From: Granulicella aggregans
Lineage (GTDB): Bacteria; Acidobacteriota; Terriglobia; Terriglobales; Acidobacteriaceae
Length of the DNA stretch: 64,000 nt
Assembly: GCF_025685565.1 (NCBI RefSeq)
Contig: NZ_JAGSYE010000002.1
Coordinates: 868,001 to 932,000, forward strand
Direction of reading: 5' to 3'
Positions 17,318 to 26,769 of the stretch are shown piece by piece. Under the pieces are notes generated by a model that saw nothing but the letters and a program-made list of their open reading frames with translations, searched no databases and was not told the DNA's origin. The position numbers and the translations under genes were made by a program. Numbering within the stretch: position 1 is the first letter of the stretch; the number at the start of each line of letters is the position of its first letter.

Positions 17318-19111
17318 TTAGAAGCGCTTATCAAGACCCGCTGAAACCCCTTTTAGATGGCCACCCGCCCAGCAATGAGGATCGGAGGACTCACCTCCAG
17401 TCGCATCGCTTGCATCGTGGCAATCCGTTGTGACGCCGCGACCACCAGCGCCCAGATCGTAGTGCGCGTAGGGCCCGTTGAAGGTAGCGGCCCAATCGAC
17501 ATAAGCGGTCAATCCCCCGGCGAGACGGTGGCGATACGCGACCGTATACATGTTTGCGGAGTTGTCCTGGGCTCGTCCGCCTGTCGCGTCTCCTGGGGAG
17601 CCTAACGGCGGCAGTTCAAGCGAAGTGTTGTGCTGTCCCGGATCGCCCGGCGTCCTGTAAGCGCGGCCCCAACCCATTGAGATGCTGTCGTCGGCGGAGA
17701 TTACCTGGGTCAAGGCCAGCCAGCTTCCAGACCGTTGACGTTCATTTTGAAACTCAAGGAAGTCTGGAACGTAGCGGTGCAGCATCTCATAGATCGCACT
17801 CACCGTTGTCTTCCCTGCGAAGGTGTACTGCGCTCCTAGCTTGGCGGCATCTTCATCCGCGACGTCGGCGTTGTAATACGCCGTAGGGACGTTCGCATAG
17901 AGGCCCGTAAGATCGCTCTGACGGTTGACCTTCATGTGCCGTTCATAGGCCGCCACCAAGTAAAGTGGCTCCTTCGTATAAGAGACGCTCGCGCTGACCG
18001 CATCGCTGAACGCTCCGTCATTGCAGGCATAAGGTAGGCTTCCACCGCTACCCGGAATGTCTATGCCGGTGCAATCGGACTCCCCTGCAGCGAGGTTATC
18101 GCTCGTGCTGGAACGGTTCTGCCCAGGAGAGAAGAGCACATTCGCCTCAAAGCCGTTGAGCCTCTTAGACGTGTACCAGATGGAGTGATCGAGCCTCGTG
18201 CCGAACTCGACACGATTGTCTCCGCCGCTGTTTCCCATAATTACCTGGTAGTCGCCGATCATTGCGAAGAAAGGGTTCAGCCTCGCCGTCGACTGCTTGT
18301 AGGGAGCGTCTGTCTTGCCAAAGACAAGGGCACCGAACTTGGTCGAACCCAGACCGATGTAGCTGTTCCTCGACGTCAGTCCACCCTTTACCTGGTTGCT
18401 CTCGGAGCTGTTGCTTTCAGACGTGCCCGAGGTCGATGAGATATCGATCTGTGTCTCGAGCTGATACACGAAGTCCAGGCCCTTCAGGCCGGTGGCCTGC
18501 GTACCCCGTATGCCGACGTAGGAAAGATTGGTGGAAAGATCAGGCAGCCAGCCGTTGTTGCCTACCGGAGGAAGTCCGTTTGCATCTCTCAGGTCACGGA
18601 TGCCCTTTGTCATCACATCAAAGGAGACGTCGAGGTTGCCATAGGTCGTGAGTTCGCCGGCATGCGTGTAGAAGGTAAGGTCCTTGCCCGGCTTCCGCTC
18701 GAAGAAGCGGTGAGTTTTATTGATATCGGTGGGCAGAGTCTCACCTCTGGTCAGATTGGCGACGGCCTCCGGATCGACTGCCTTCACTGAAGGGGTAGTC
18801 AGACCGGGAGCACTCCCGGGTGCAGCATGTTGAGGTGCCGCACTCGCGGCCGTCTGCTGTCCTGGAGCAGGGTTAGCAGGTGCGCCGAGTGAACTCTTGA
18901 TCGCGTCGAGTTGAGCCTGCACTGCGGCAAGCGTCTCTTCAAGTTGCCGGACCCGCGCAGCAAGGGCAACCTTATCAGAATCAATGGTTGAAGTCTGCGC
19001 CGAAATGGGCAGGGCCATTCCTATCAGTAGAGCCACAACCGCAGAGATCGCCCATCGCGACATCACCGCCGTCGCTTCTTTGCCTCTAGCTGCCAAAACT
19101 TTCTTACCCAT
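17318..19111 (-). CDS. Outer-membrane porin with N-terminal coiled coil
   Basis: A 597-residue trimeric-porin-like beta-barrel protein. A signal peptide (AISAVVALLIGMALPISAQ) is followed by a coiled coil (about 45-75, VRQLEETLAAVQAQLDAIKS) and an Ala/Pro-rich linker. The barrel has typical motifs: SYVGIRGTQATGLKGLDFVYQLETQ, NSYIGLGSTKFGALVFGKTDAPYK and a terminal phenylalanine (LDKRF). The coiled coil may reach peptidoglycan, as in other porins with such N-termini. The start at 19111 is uncertain; an ATG at 19063 gives a shorter, cleaner signal peptide. It lies between cheB and an MCP gene, which is unusual for a porin and suggests a link between nutrient entry and taxis. Confidence 0.88.
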   Translation of the reverse strand: MGKKVLAARGKEATAVMSRWAISAVVALLIGMALPISAQTSTIDSDKVALAARVRQLEETLAAVQAQLDAIKSSLGAPANPAPGQQTAASAAPQHAAPGSAPGLTTPSVKAVDPEAVANLTRGETLPTDINKTHRFFERKPGKDLTFYTHAGELTTYGNLDVSFDVMTKGIRDLRDANGLPPVGNNGWLPDLSTNLSYVGIRGTQATGLKGLDFVYQLETQIDISSTSGTSESNSSESNQVKGGLTSRNSYIGLGSTKFGALVFGKTDAPYKQSTARLNPFFAMIGDYQVIMGNSGGDNRVEFGTRLDHSIWYTSKRLNGFEANVLFSPGQNRSSTSDNLAAGESDCTGIDIPGSGGSLPYACNDGAFSDAVSASVSYTKEPLYLVAAYERHMKVNRQSDLTGLYANVPTAYYNADVADEDAAKLGAQYTFAGKTTVSAIYEMLHRYVPDFLEFQNERQRSGSWLALTQVISADDSISMGWGRAYRTPGDPGQHNTSLELPPLGSPGDATGGRAQDNSANMYTVAYRHRLAGGLTAYVDWAATFNGPYAHYDLGAGGRGVTTDCHDASDATGGESSDPHCWAGGHLKGVSAGLDKRF

Positions 19112-19317
19112 CGAATCAACTGCCTCTCAACCACAGAATGAGCCACCGCCTCGCTATCGCCATCTTTGGTTGACTTGATCAGGTCTACAAAGGCAATCTG
19201 TCTCCGAAGTTGTACGTCTCCAGTGCGTAAACGCACGCAGAGGTTGGAGATGTACTGGCGGGCAAGACAGTCCGAACGTGACCGCTCCAGGCATCACGTT
19301 CACCTCGCCGTCCAGCA

Positions 19318-20391
19318 CTAAGCAGACCGCTTGATTGCCTGCGCGCCCTTCGAGACCAGCTTCACGATAGCCGCTGGAATTCCCGGCAACGGCAGCACCT
19401 GTTCCACCGCCTTGAGCCTCTCGGCCTCTCTCGGCATTCCGTAGACGACACAAGTCTGCTCGTTCTGCGAGATCGTTCTTGCGCCGGCATTCCGCATACT
19501 TAGCAGACCCTGCGCTCCATCAGCACCCATCCCTGTAAGCAACACGCCGACCGCGCGTGACTTCGCCGTATTGGCGACCGATGCGAACATAACGTCGACT
19601 GCAGGCCGCTGATAACAGATCTTGGGGCCGTCTTGAACCTGGACGAAATAACCTCCGGCCCTTGCGCGCAACACCATGTGGAAGTCGCCGGGAGCCACGA
19701 GCGCGCGTCCCGGACGAACTTCGTCTCCGTCCTCGGCCTCCTTGACTTCAAACGGGCATGAAGCGTCCAACCGTCGGGCGAACGAGGTCGAGAACTGTTT
19801 GGGAATATGTTGGGTGATGACAATCCCCGGTATGTTCGCGGGCAACTGCATCAGAACATCGCGAATGGCCTCGGTGCCTCCGGTCGACGCACCGATAGCG
19901 ATGACCATGTCATTCTGCATCAGGCTCGGCGCTTGGGGCGGTGGCGGCGGTACCACAAATTGCTTCGATGCGGGCGCTGAAACCCTGGCACCAGCGGCCG
20001 CGCGTAGCTTCTGCGCCAGTCCTTCCCTCAACTCCCCAATGGAGTAGGGGCCGCCGGGCTTTTCCATCACTTCAACCGCGCCACTTGCTAGCGCCTCAAG
20101 AGAGATCTCGCAGGAAGCCTTCGTCAGCGAACTTATAATAATCACGGGTAGAGGATGAAACTTCATCAGCTTCTTCAGGAAGGTCAAACCGTCCATGCGC
20201 GGCATCTCGATGTCGAGCGTGATAACGTCCGGCTTCAGCGCCAGGATCTTGTCACGTGCGACATAGGGATCCGGAGCCGTAGCGACAACTTCCATGTCCG
20301 ACTCCATGGCGATCGTGTCCGAAAGTATCTTGCGGACGATCGCCGAGTCATCCACCACCATTACCTTGATCTTGCCGTTCGGTGCGCTCAT
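19318..20391 (-). CDS. cheB: CheB protein-glutamate methylesterase/deamidase
   Basis: A 357-residue adaptation enzyme that removes methyl groups from MCP glutamates when phosphorylated by CheA. The receiver domain carries D60 (VITLDIEMP) and Lys in VMEKP. A Pro-rich linker (about 139-155) leads to the catalytic domain with S169 (GASTGG), H195 (TQHIP) and D291 (TGMGADG), the same triad spacing as enteric CheB. The ATG at 20391 overlaps the cheX stop in an ATGA arrangement, giving translational coupling. Last gene of the tight che run; the porin follows after 206 bases. Confidence 0.96.
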   Translation of the reverse strand: MSAPNGKIKVMVVDDSAIVRKILSDTIAMESDMEVVATAPDPYVARDKILALKPDVITLDIEMPRMDGLTFLKKLMKFHPLPVIIISSLTKASCEISLEALASGAVEVMEKPGGPYSIGELREGLAQKLRAAAGARVSAPASKQFVVPPPPPQAPSLMQNDMVIAIGASTGGTEAIRDVLMQLPANIPGIVITQHIPKQFSTSFARRLDASCPFEVKEAEDGDEVRPGRALVAPGDFHMVLRARAGGYFVQVQDGPKICYQRPAVDVMFASVANTAKSRAVGVLLTGMGADGAQGLLSMRNAGARTISQNEQTCVVYGMPREAERLKAVEQVLPLPGIPAAIVKLVSKGAQAIKRSA

Positions 20392-20846
20392 GCGGTGGCC
20401 TGAAGTTCCAGCCACGTGTAGATGAGGCCTTCGTCGGTTGCGTACGTACCTTCAATTCGACCGTTCTTCACGGGCGATTCCGTGCCGGGCAGAACATGCC
20501 TCGGAGTGGACAGCGTGAACGCCTGCCTGGAATCAATCTGCGCCAGCAGGGTGCCGCACACCATATTCGTGAGCTCACAGACAACCTCGACCGTCTGCTT
20601 ATCGTTGAGGTCTATCTCGTCTTCTCCAAGGAAGTTGGCAGCCATCACAGCAGCTGTTGAAGGGGGGACCGCTATGCCAAAGGTGCCTCCCGGGAGACCG
20701 ACAAATCCTAGCTCGCCGCGGATCCAGTCCGAGCGATCGCTGTCGCTCGCATCCGCCGCCTCGCCCTCGGAGGAGATGAAGCACATCGATTCGAGGACCT
20801 CAGCAACCGCACTTTCCATGAACGGCTTCAATTCAATCGCTTGCAT
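20388..20846 (-). CDS. cheX: CheX-type CheY-P phosphatase
   Basis: A 152-residue CheC/CheX/FliY-family protein. The helix VEVVCELTNMVCG contains the catalytic pair E91 and N94 of the E-x2-N phosphatase motif; CheX has one such site. The glycine-rich strand turn LPGGTFGIAV matches the family fold. It likely dephosphorylates the CheY encoded just upstream. I chose the ATG at 20846, one base after the cheY stop, with GAGG about 10 bases before; a GTG at 20855 is also possible. Confidence 0.85.
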   Translation of the reverse strand: MQAIELKPFMESAVAEVLESMCFISSEGEAADASDSDRSDWIRGELGFVGLPGGTFGIAVPPSTAAVMAANFLGEDEIDLNDKQTVEVVCELTNMVCGTLLAQIDSRQAFTLSTPRHVLPGTESPVKNGRIEGTYATDEGLIYTWLELQATA

Positions 20847-20847
20847 C

Positions 20848-21231
20848 TTAAGCACACCTCGCCGTCATCTTTGTTAGTGCATACCCAAGCGTCCTCGGTA
20901 CAAACGGCTTGGTCACATAACCCTTCGCTCCCAGGGCCATCATCCTTTGCATTCTTTCCTCGCTGCGATCGGTCGAGACAACAAGCACGAGAAGATGCTG
21001 GTAGTCCGGAGTGACTGAAATCCGCTCCATCAGCTCCTCACCATTCATGTTGGGCATATTGATGTCCGTGAATACGATATCCACGCGCTCCTTCTCAAGG
21101 ACCGTCAGAGCCTCCAATCCATCGCCGGCTTCCAGGCACTGTTCCGTGACGAAGCCAGACTGCCCCAGCATCTTCTTAATAACCTTCCGCATCCCCGGTG
21201 AGTCATCGACGATCAGTACGTTATAGGCCAT
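20848..21231 (-). CDS. cheY: CheY-like response regulator
   Basis: A 127-residue single receiver domain with no output domain: D9-D10 acidic pair, D56 phospho-acceptor (IVFTDINMP), Ser/Thr in VVSTD and Lys in VTKPFVP. It receives phosphate from the CheA of this cluster. The ATG at 21231 has GGAGAGAAG before it and overlaps cheD by 11 bases. No flagellar or pilus motor gene is nearby, so its effector lies elsewhere in the genome. Confidence 0.92.
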   Translation of the reverse strand: MAYNVLIVDDSPGMRKVIKKMLGQSGFVTEQCLEAGDGLEALTVLEKERVDIVFTDINMPNMNGEELMERISVTPDYQHLLVLVVSTDRSEERMQRMMALGAKGYVTKPFVPRTLGYALTKMTARCA

Positions 21232-21742
21232 ATACTTCTCTCCGCTCCGTGTGTCCCTGATGAATCTCGTGCTGCCCTCGACCGAATGAGACGACAATCT
21301 TTCCGGTCGCGATCTCGAGGCGGGCCGTCCTCGGGGCCGTCCCGCCTACCTCTTCGTGATGAAGCATGACTCCAGCCTTCCATAAGATCTTTCGCATCGA
21401 CGTCAGGTTTCGCTTGCCAATGCTAAAGGAGTCATTCGTCCCTAAAATCTGTGCTCCGCCCAACGCGGTTACTTGGATACGTTCTTTCTTAGCGCCCGCC
21501 CTATAGGCGGTGTGAAAGAGAAGCGGAATTCCCGTGTCTGCGAACATAAATGGCTTTTGCTGGGCTCGCTCCTTGTCCATGGTGGAGTCCGGCAACATGT
21601 AATGCAGCAACCCTCCAACGTGCGATACAGGATCATAAATAATCAATCCAACACAGGAACCAAGAGCGTGTGTCGCGATCACAGCGTTAGGATCTCCGGA
21701 TACGGCACAGTCGCTGATGCCTACAGTAAGAACATTGCTCAT
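21221..21742 (-). CDS. cheD: CheD receptor glutamine deamidase
   Basis: A 173-residue CheD that deamidates receptor glutamines and may interact with CheC/CheX-type phosphatases. T24, C30 (THALGSC) and H47 (GGLLHYMLP) match, with a constant offset of three, the Thr-Cys-His triad of Thermotoga CheD. The central AGAKKERIQVTALGGAQIL and IGKRN segments are also typical. It overlaps cheR by 4 bases (ATGA) and cheY by 11. Confidence 0.95.
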   Translation of the reverse strand: MSNVLTVGISDCAVSGDPNAVIATHALGSCVGLIIYDPVSHVGGLLHYMLPDSTMDKERAQQKPFMFADTGIPLLFHTAYRAGAKKERIQVTALGGAQILGTNDSFSIGKRNLTSMRKILWKAGVMLHHEEVGGTAPRTARLEIATGKIVVSFGRGQHEIHQGHTERREVYGL

Positions 21743-22635
21743 CGCGTTCCTGTCGATACTCTGCGTGGAACACCCGCCTTCCCGATTCTCGATCCACCTG
21801 GCTTGCGGTACGTCGCCGTGCAGACGTACTCCAGTGAATGGGTAATTCCGTTCAAGCTCTCAGCATGCCCAATGAACAAATACCCTCCTGGGAGTAGCCG
21901 CGATACAAGATTGTCGACAACGAGCTGCTGCGTCTGTTGGTCGAAATAGATCATTACGTTTCGGCAAAAGATCACCTGAAAGGGTCCAATCGATGGACAT
22001 TGCTCCAACAGGTTCCACTGACGGAACGTGATGAGCTTCTTCGTCTCCGCCTTCACCATGCACTGGCTGGCATATTGGCCGGTGCCTTTCATAAGGCACT
22101 CGCGGCGCATCTCGGGGGACACTGCTTCCACTGACGTGAGGGGATACAACCCCTTCTTGGCCTTCTCAAGAACGCGGGTCGAAATATCGGTAGCGGTTAT
22201 CGCGAGTCTGGAGTAAGCCTTTTGCCCCAGAGCTTCGATCACCGTGAAGGCGATCGTGTAAGGCTCCTCGCCCGTAGAACATGCCGCGCTCCAGATAGCG
22301 ACCTCGCCCTGCTCAGGCAACTCCGGAAGAACAACCTCGCGGATGAAGTCGAAGTGGCGGGACTCACGATAGAAGCTTGTATGGTTCGTCGTCAGGGCGT
22401 CGATCATCTCGGTGAACATGGCTCCCGAGGAATCTGCCTCCACCTGATCGCAGTATTGCGTGAAAGAGGACAGTTGCAACAACCGGATCTTCTTCCCAAG
22501 ACGCGAAGAGACAAGAATGTGCTTGCCCTTAAGGTCGACGCCACAAAACTCGTAGGCCATCCGCCTTATCCGCTCAAACTCGTTGGGGCGCATCTCGACA
22601 GCGCTTGAAGGTACGGGAGAGGCTTCAGCAATCAT
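21739..22635 (-). CDS. cheR: CheR protein-glutamate methyltransferase
   Basis: A 298-residue S-adenosylmethionine-dependent methyltransferase for MCPs. The N-terminal helical domain is followed by TTNHTSFYRESRHFDFI, the SAM-binding WSAACSTGEEPYTIAF and the ITATDIS acidic loop. IFCRNVMIYFD and GYLFIGHAESL close the fold. It starts 4 bases inside the end of cheA (ATGA), and cheD starts inside its own end, so cheA-cheR-cheD are translationally coupled. Confidence 0.96.
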   Translation of the reverse strand: MIAEASPVPSSAVEMRPNEFERIRRMAYEFCGVDLKGKHILVSSRLGKKIRLLQLSSFTQYCDQVEADSSGAMFTEMIDALTTNHTSFYRESRHFDFIREVVLPELPEQGEVAIWSAACSTGEEPYTIAFTVIEALGQKAYSRLAITATDISTRVLEKAKKGLYPLTSVEAVSPEMRRECLMKGTGQYASQCMVKAETKKLITFRQWNLLEQCPSIGPFQVIFCRNVMIYFDQQTQQLVVDNLVSRLLPGGYLFIGHAESLNGITHSLEYVCTATYRKPGGSRIGKAGVPRRVSTGTR

Positions 22636-24998
22636 CGTCTTCTCCCCCTGTAGATTCCGTCTGTATCGAGGATGAGTCCCACTCTCCCGTCACCAAGGAC
22701 GGCACAGCCTGAGAATCCTGACGCATCCTGGAACGTCTCGCCGAGGCTCTTGATGACGACCTCCTGCTTACCCAACAGATCGTCGACGAGCATGCAGTAA
22801 AGCTTGCTTTCAGACTCAACGACCACCAGCAAACCTTCGCTTGGAGTGTCGATCTTTGACTTCACCCCTAGCCTCTGATTAAGCCTGACAATGGGGAGAA
22901 GCTGTTCGCGCACGAGGACCATCTCTTCCTTACCCTCAACGCTGAACAGCGTGCTGGCCAGGGGCTGGAAGATCTCGCGTACAACCGAAAGCGGAACAAT
23001 ATAGTGATTGTTGCCGACCGCGACCACGAGGCCGTCGATGATGGCCAGCGTCAGCGGAAGCTTCAACAGGAAGGTTGTGCCTTTACCAAGCTCGGACTGG
23101 GTCTCGATACGTCCACGCAACTTTTCGACGTTCCGGCGCACGACATCCATGCCAACGCCTCGTCCCGAGACGTCGGTGATCTTCTCGGCCGTCGAGAAGC
23201 CCGGCGCGAAGATGAGTTGGTAGACCTCGAGCTCGGTCAGTTGGGCGTTGGCCGAGATGATCTCTTTTTCTTCAGCCTTTGCGCGGATCTTTCCTGCGTT
23301 GAGTCCGCGTCCGTCATCAGATATCTCGATGACAATCTGTCCACCCTGGTGATAGGCAGCCAGCTTGATAATTGCCACCGGAGCCTTCCCGGCGGCGACG
23401 CGCTCTTCGGGCGACTCGATGCCGTGGTCGACCGAGTTACGAACCATGTGCAAAAGCGGGTCGGAGAGCTCTTCCGCAACCGTCTTGTCGACTTCTGTGT
23501 CGGTTCCCGAGGTCTGCAGCACAACCTGCTTCCCAGCCTTGCGCGATAGGTCACGAATAACCCGCTCAATCTTCTGGAACAGATTCGCGACAGGCACCAT
23601 CCGCATGCTCATCGTCGCGCGCTGTACCTCAGCGGTGACACGGGCCAGATGCGACAGGTCGCCGATCAGACGGGAGTCTGTGGAACTCAACAGAACGTGG
23701 CTATGGCGGATCAGCGACTGAGCAATCACCATCTCGCCGACCATGTCCATCAGGTAGTCGAGCTTGGCCGTCTCGACACGCACAGATCCGGAGTCAGGGG
23801 TCTTCGTGGGTTCGGGCGGCCGAGCGGCCTCGACTGGCTTCGCAGGAACGACAGCGCGAGACTCTACGGGGGCTGGCTGGGTTGGTTTCGCCGGGGCAAC
23901 TGCGACTACTTCTACCGGTGCGACCTTCGGAGCCGACGCAGGAGGCGCAGGGGTAACGGCAACTGGCTCACGCTTTGGGGCCTCAGGCGCTGCAACAACA
24001 GAAGGTGCCGCTGGGAAGAAGTCGTCTTCCTCCTCGTCAGCCTGTTGAACTGGCTCAGGAATAGCTGCCGCTGGTTGCGCTGACTGCGTGCTCGCTGAGC
24101 CTGTTGCCTTCTTCGTTGTCTTCCCTTTGGCTGCAGCTTTCTTTGTCTCTTTGACCGCGGCTTTGGCGACGGAAGCTGCGGGTTCTACTGGTGCTACGGC
24201 TGCAGCTGGTTCGACCGGAGCGGCCTTTGCGACGGGCTGAGCCGGCTCCGGAGGAGCAGTTTCCTGTTGAAGCCCTTGGCTTGTCAAGGCAACCAACCGG
24301 ATCCTCGCGACCAGGTCGCTGCTATCCGCCGGGTCAGCAGATTCCGCTCCGCCCAGTACGCGATCGATCGATGCCATCTCGACCAGAAGAAAGTCCGCGC
24401 TTGCCAGGACAACATCGACAATGGGTGTATCGATTCGGATCTTTTCATTACGCGCCAGATCGAGCAAAGTCTCCACTTCATGCGCTACCGACTGCATGAC
24501 GGAGAAGCCGAGAAAGCCGGCTAGCCCTTTGATCGTGTGGAAGGCGCGAAAGACCGCATGGATAATCTCCATCGCCCCTGGATCGCGCTCCAGCGTAAGA
24601 AGCTGTCCCTCGATCAGCGAAAGGTGCTCGCGCGCTTCGACCAGGAAGTCCGCGATCAGCTCTGCATCGTCACCAAGAGAGGCGTAAGGAGGTGCCGCGT
24701 TAGCTGGAAGGCCTGCTTTTTCATTGCTGATCATAAGGCGTAGCTCATCGATCCCAGTCTTAAGAATTCCTTCGATATCTTTCCCGGTTCCGTTGGTAAG
24801 AGAATCCACCAAATCAACCGTCCGGTCTGCGAGCTTGTCGCAATCTCCCTGTCGCGCTTGTTCACCGAGCTGCCGAAGATCTGCAAGAACTGTGGCACCG
24901 ATTCCCTCCACCATGATGCGGACCGACACCTGATTGAGGGACTCCTCCAACGCCGCAGCGGCGGTAGCCCTCGATTGATCCTTTGCAGACGCCGGCAT
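22632..24998 (-). CDS. cheA: CheA chemotaxis histidine kinase with long Ala/Pro/Lys linker
   Basis: A 788-residue kinase. Residues 20-95 form a helical N-terminal extension with no phospho-His. The HPt domain follows, with H154 in AFHTIKG. Residues 245-402 are a low-complexity Ala/Pro/Val linker with a Lys-rich stretch (278-299) and an acidic DEEEDD patch (320-325). I see no CheY-binding P2 domain in it. Dimerisation helices start near 405 (VETAKLDYLMDMVGEMVIAQS). The ATP site has the N-box LLHMVRNSVDHG, DDGRGL and DVSGRGVGMDVV, and a CheW-like domain runs from about 650 to the end. It receives signal through CheW and the MCPs and phosphorylates CheY and CheB. Confidence 0.95.
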   Translation of the reverse strand: MPASAKDQSRATAAAALEESLNQVSVRIMVEGIGATVLADLRQLGEQARQGDCDKLADRTVDLVDSLTNGTGKDIEGILKTGIDELRLMISNEKAGLPANAAPPYASLGDDAELIADFLVEAREHLSLIEGQLLTLERDPGAMEIIHAVFRAFHTIKGLAGFLGFSVMQSVAHEVETLLDLARNEKIRIDTPIVDVVLASADFLLVEMASIDRVLGGAESADPADSSDLVARIRLVALTSQGLQQETAPPEPAQPVAKAAPVEPAAAVAPVEPAASVAKAAVKETKKAAAKGKTTKKATGSASTQSAQPAAAIPEPVQQADEEEDDFFPAAPSVVAAPEAPKREPVAVTPAPPASAPKVAPVEVVAVAPAKPTQPAPVESRAVVPAKPVEAARPPEPTKTPDSGSVRVETAKLDYLMDMVGEMVIAQSLIRHSHVLLSSTDSRLIGDLSHLARVTAEVQRATMSMRMVPVANLFQKIERVIRDLSRKAGKQVVLQTSGTDTEVDKTVAEELSDPLLHMVRNSVDHGIESPEERVAAGKAPVAIIKLAAYHQGGQIVIEISDDGRGLNAGKIRAKAEEKEIISANAQLTELEVYQLIFAPGFSTAEKITDVSGRGVGMDVVRRNVEKLRGRIETQSELGKGTTFLLKLPLTLAIIDGLVVAVGNNHYIVPLSVVREIFQPLASTLFSVEGKEEMVLVREQLLPIVRLNQRLGVKSKIDTPSEGLLVVVESESKLYCMLVDDLLGKQEVVIKSLGETFQDASGFSGCAVLGDGRVGLILDTDGIYRGRRR

Positions 24999-25083
24999 AT
25001 TCTTCTCTCTCGATACCGCTTGGTGACGCTCGCAACTACGACACTGACCGCCTCATCTATCTCTTTGAGGTCAGATGGCCCGG

Positions 25084-26718
25084 CTAAAACGACTGGAAGC
25101 TCTCTTCCATCGGAAACGGATCTGCTTCAGTGGCCGCCGACGTTGCCGGCGAAGGGGACTTGATGCTCGGACTCGTCGTTCGCAGACGATCGCTGGCAAA
25201 GCTCTTCGTAGAGGTCTTGACGGGAGGACGGTAGAGTTTCACAGCAGGTTTCGGACGACGTGTGCTGCGAAGGGAGACGCTCGGCGCATTCGCATTGCCA
25301 CCCACCATTTCGTGGAGGCGGGCGATGACGTCCTTCAACGTCTCGGACTGCGCGCTGAGCTCCTCGGCTGCCGCCGCGCTCTCTTCCGCGCTTGCCGCAT
25401 TGGTCTGCGTGACCTGCTCCATCTGAACGATGGCCCGGCCGATCTGGTCGATTCCGCGAGACTGTTCTTCGCTGCCGAGGCTGACCTCATCGACCATCAC
25501 CTTGACTTTGGCAGAGTCCTCGGTCACTGCGCGAATCGCGAGTGCCACCTGGTCGACCTTTACCTTGCCTTCGCCCGAGCGCGTGATGGAGTCTTCAATC
25601 AGGGAGGCTGTGTCTTTGGCCGCCTGCGCGCTGCGTTGTGCCAGACTACGAACCTCATCGGCTACGACTGCAAAGCCCATGCCAGCCTCACCCGCCCGTG
25701 CCGCTTCAACTGCAGCGTTCAGCGCAAGGATGTTGGTCTGGAAGGCAATCTCGTCGATCACCTTGATGATCTTCGATATCTTGCCGCTCGAATCTGTGAT
25801 CAAGTCCATTGAGATGACCATATCCTCCAGATACCGGTTCGCCTGGTTGACCTTTTCCTGAGAGCGAGCGAGCAGCTCTGCTGTAGAACGCGAGTTGTCT
25901 GTGTTCTTGCGGGCCATGGAGTTGATCTCCTCGGAGGACGCGGAGGTCTCTTCGAGAGATGCAGCCTGCTGTGACGCGCCCTGGGCAAGCGACTGGCTGG
26001 ACGACGAGACCTGGCCAGCGGCTGTCGCCACTTGCTCCGCACCGTCGTTCAGTTCCGCAATGCTGCCCTGAAGGACAGTATTGATGCTCCGAACGACCCA
26101 GATCACCCCGCAGCCGACTGCAATGGCAAGCAGCATCATGGTGATGTTCAGGTAGCGTGCTGGCGAAATGCCGCTTACGGCTTCAGTGCCGTACGCAGCA
26201 ACTACCTTATTCTCTTCCTGCGCTATCTCATCGCCCGCGTCGCTGATCGGTGTCGCTACTGGTGAAACCTTGTCCCGGAATAGAGCATCTGCCGCTGGGA
26301 GATTGCCCTTTTCAATTGAATCGTAGTCTTCAGATATTCCCTGAGAGAGCGTTGGTATCTTATCTACGATATTCGACTGCAGCTTCTGGCGGAGATCAGC
26401 GCTGGATGTCAGTGTCTCGAACTCTTCGGCTTCCCTTTTCATCCGGTCTAGCTCGGTCACGGCAACCTGATGAAGCCGGTTGACCTCCGCAGTCTGGTTC
26501 GTGTGCGCATTCAGGTTCATCCCTCGCGCGGAACCAAGGATATCGGAGCTCAGATTATTGATGTCTCCCGAAAGGTAGAGGCAGCGCGCACTCACCACGG
26601 AAAGGTGCGTTACGTTTTCTCCCAGATTTCCCAGATTGCGGAGAGAGACGACACCCATCAGCAGGCTAATAAAGAGTGCAGCTCCAAATCCAGTGTAGAG
26701 TTTCTTGGCGATTGTCAT
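25084..26718 (-). CDS. Methyl-accepting chemotaxis protein with C-terminal pentapeptide-like tail
   Basis: A 544-residue chemoreceptor with TM1 at about 8-25 ([17 protein letters not shown]), a periplasmic helical sensor region of about 160 residues, TM2 near 188-208 ([21 protein letters not shown]), then the signalling hairpin ([21 protein letters not shown]). The methylation helices carry [19 protein letters not shown] segments. After the signalling domain a basic, Ser/Pro/Thr-rich linker of about 65 residues leads to the final residues SFQSF. This fits the x-[FYWH]-x-x-[FYWH] tether that recruits CheR or CheB in other bacteria. I chose the ATG at 26718 because GAGGAAAG precedes it; a GTG at 26730 lies upstream. 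Confidence 0.93.
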   Translation of the reverse strand: MTIAKKLYTGFGAALFISLLMGVVSLRNLGNLGENVTHLSVVSARCLYLSGDINNLSSDILGSARGMNLNAHTNQTAEVNRLHQVAVTELDRMKREAEEFETLTSSADLRQKLQSNIVDKIPTLSQGISEDYDSIEKGNLPAADALFRDKVSPVATPISDAGDEIAQEENKVVAAYGTEAVSGISPARYLNITMMLLAIAVGCGVIWVVRSINTVLQGSIAELNDGAEQVATAAGQVSSSSQSLAQGASQQAASLEETSASSEEINSMARKNTDNSRSTAELLARSQEKVNQANRYLEDMVISMDLITDSSGKISKIIKVIDEIAFQTNILALNAAVEAARAGEAGMGFAVVADEVRSLAQRSAQAAKDTASLIEDSITRSGEGKVKVDQVALAIRAVTEDSAKVKVMVDEVSLGSEEQSRGIDQIGRAIVQMEQVTQTNAASAEESAAAAEELSAQSETLKDVIARLHEMVGGNANAPSVSLRSTRRPKPAVKLYRPPVKTSTKSFASDRLRTTSPSIKSPSPATSAATEADPFPMEESFQSF

Positions 26719-26769
26719 CTCTTTCCTCACGCTCCTATGACTATTTCGAATCTATTTCTAAGTACCTGC

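Noticed and set aside
15121..19317. Cyclic-di-GMP or other riboswitch ahead of chemotaxis genes
   Set aside because: I looked for GEMM-type conserved blocks in the gaps before the MCP, porin and sedolisin genes and found none in the right order or strand.
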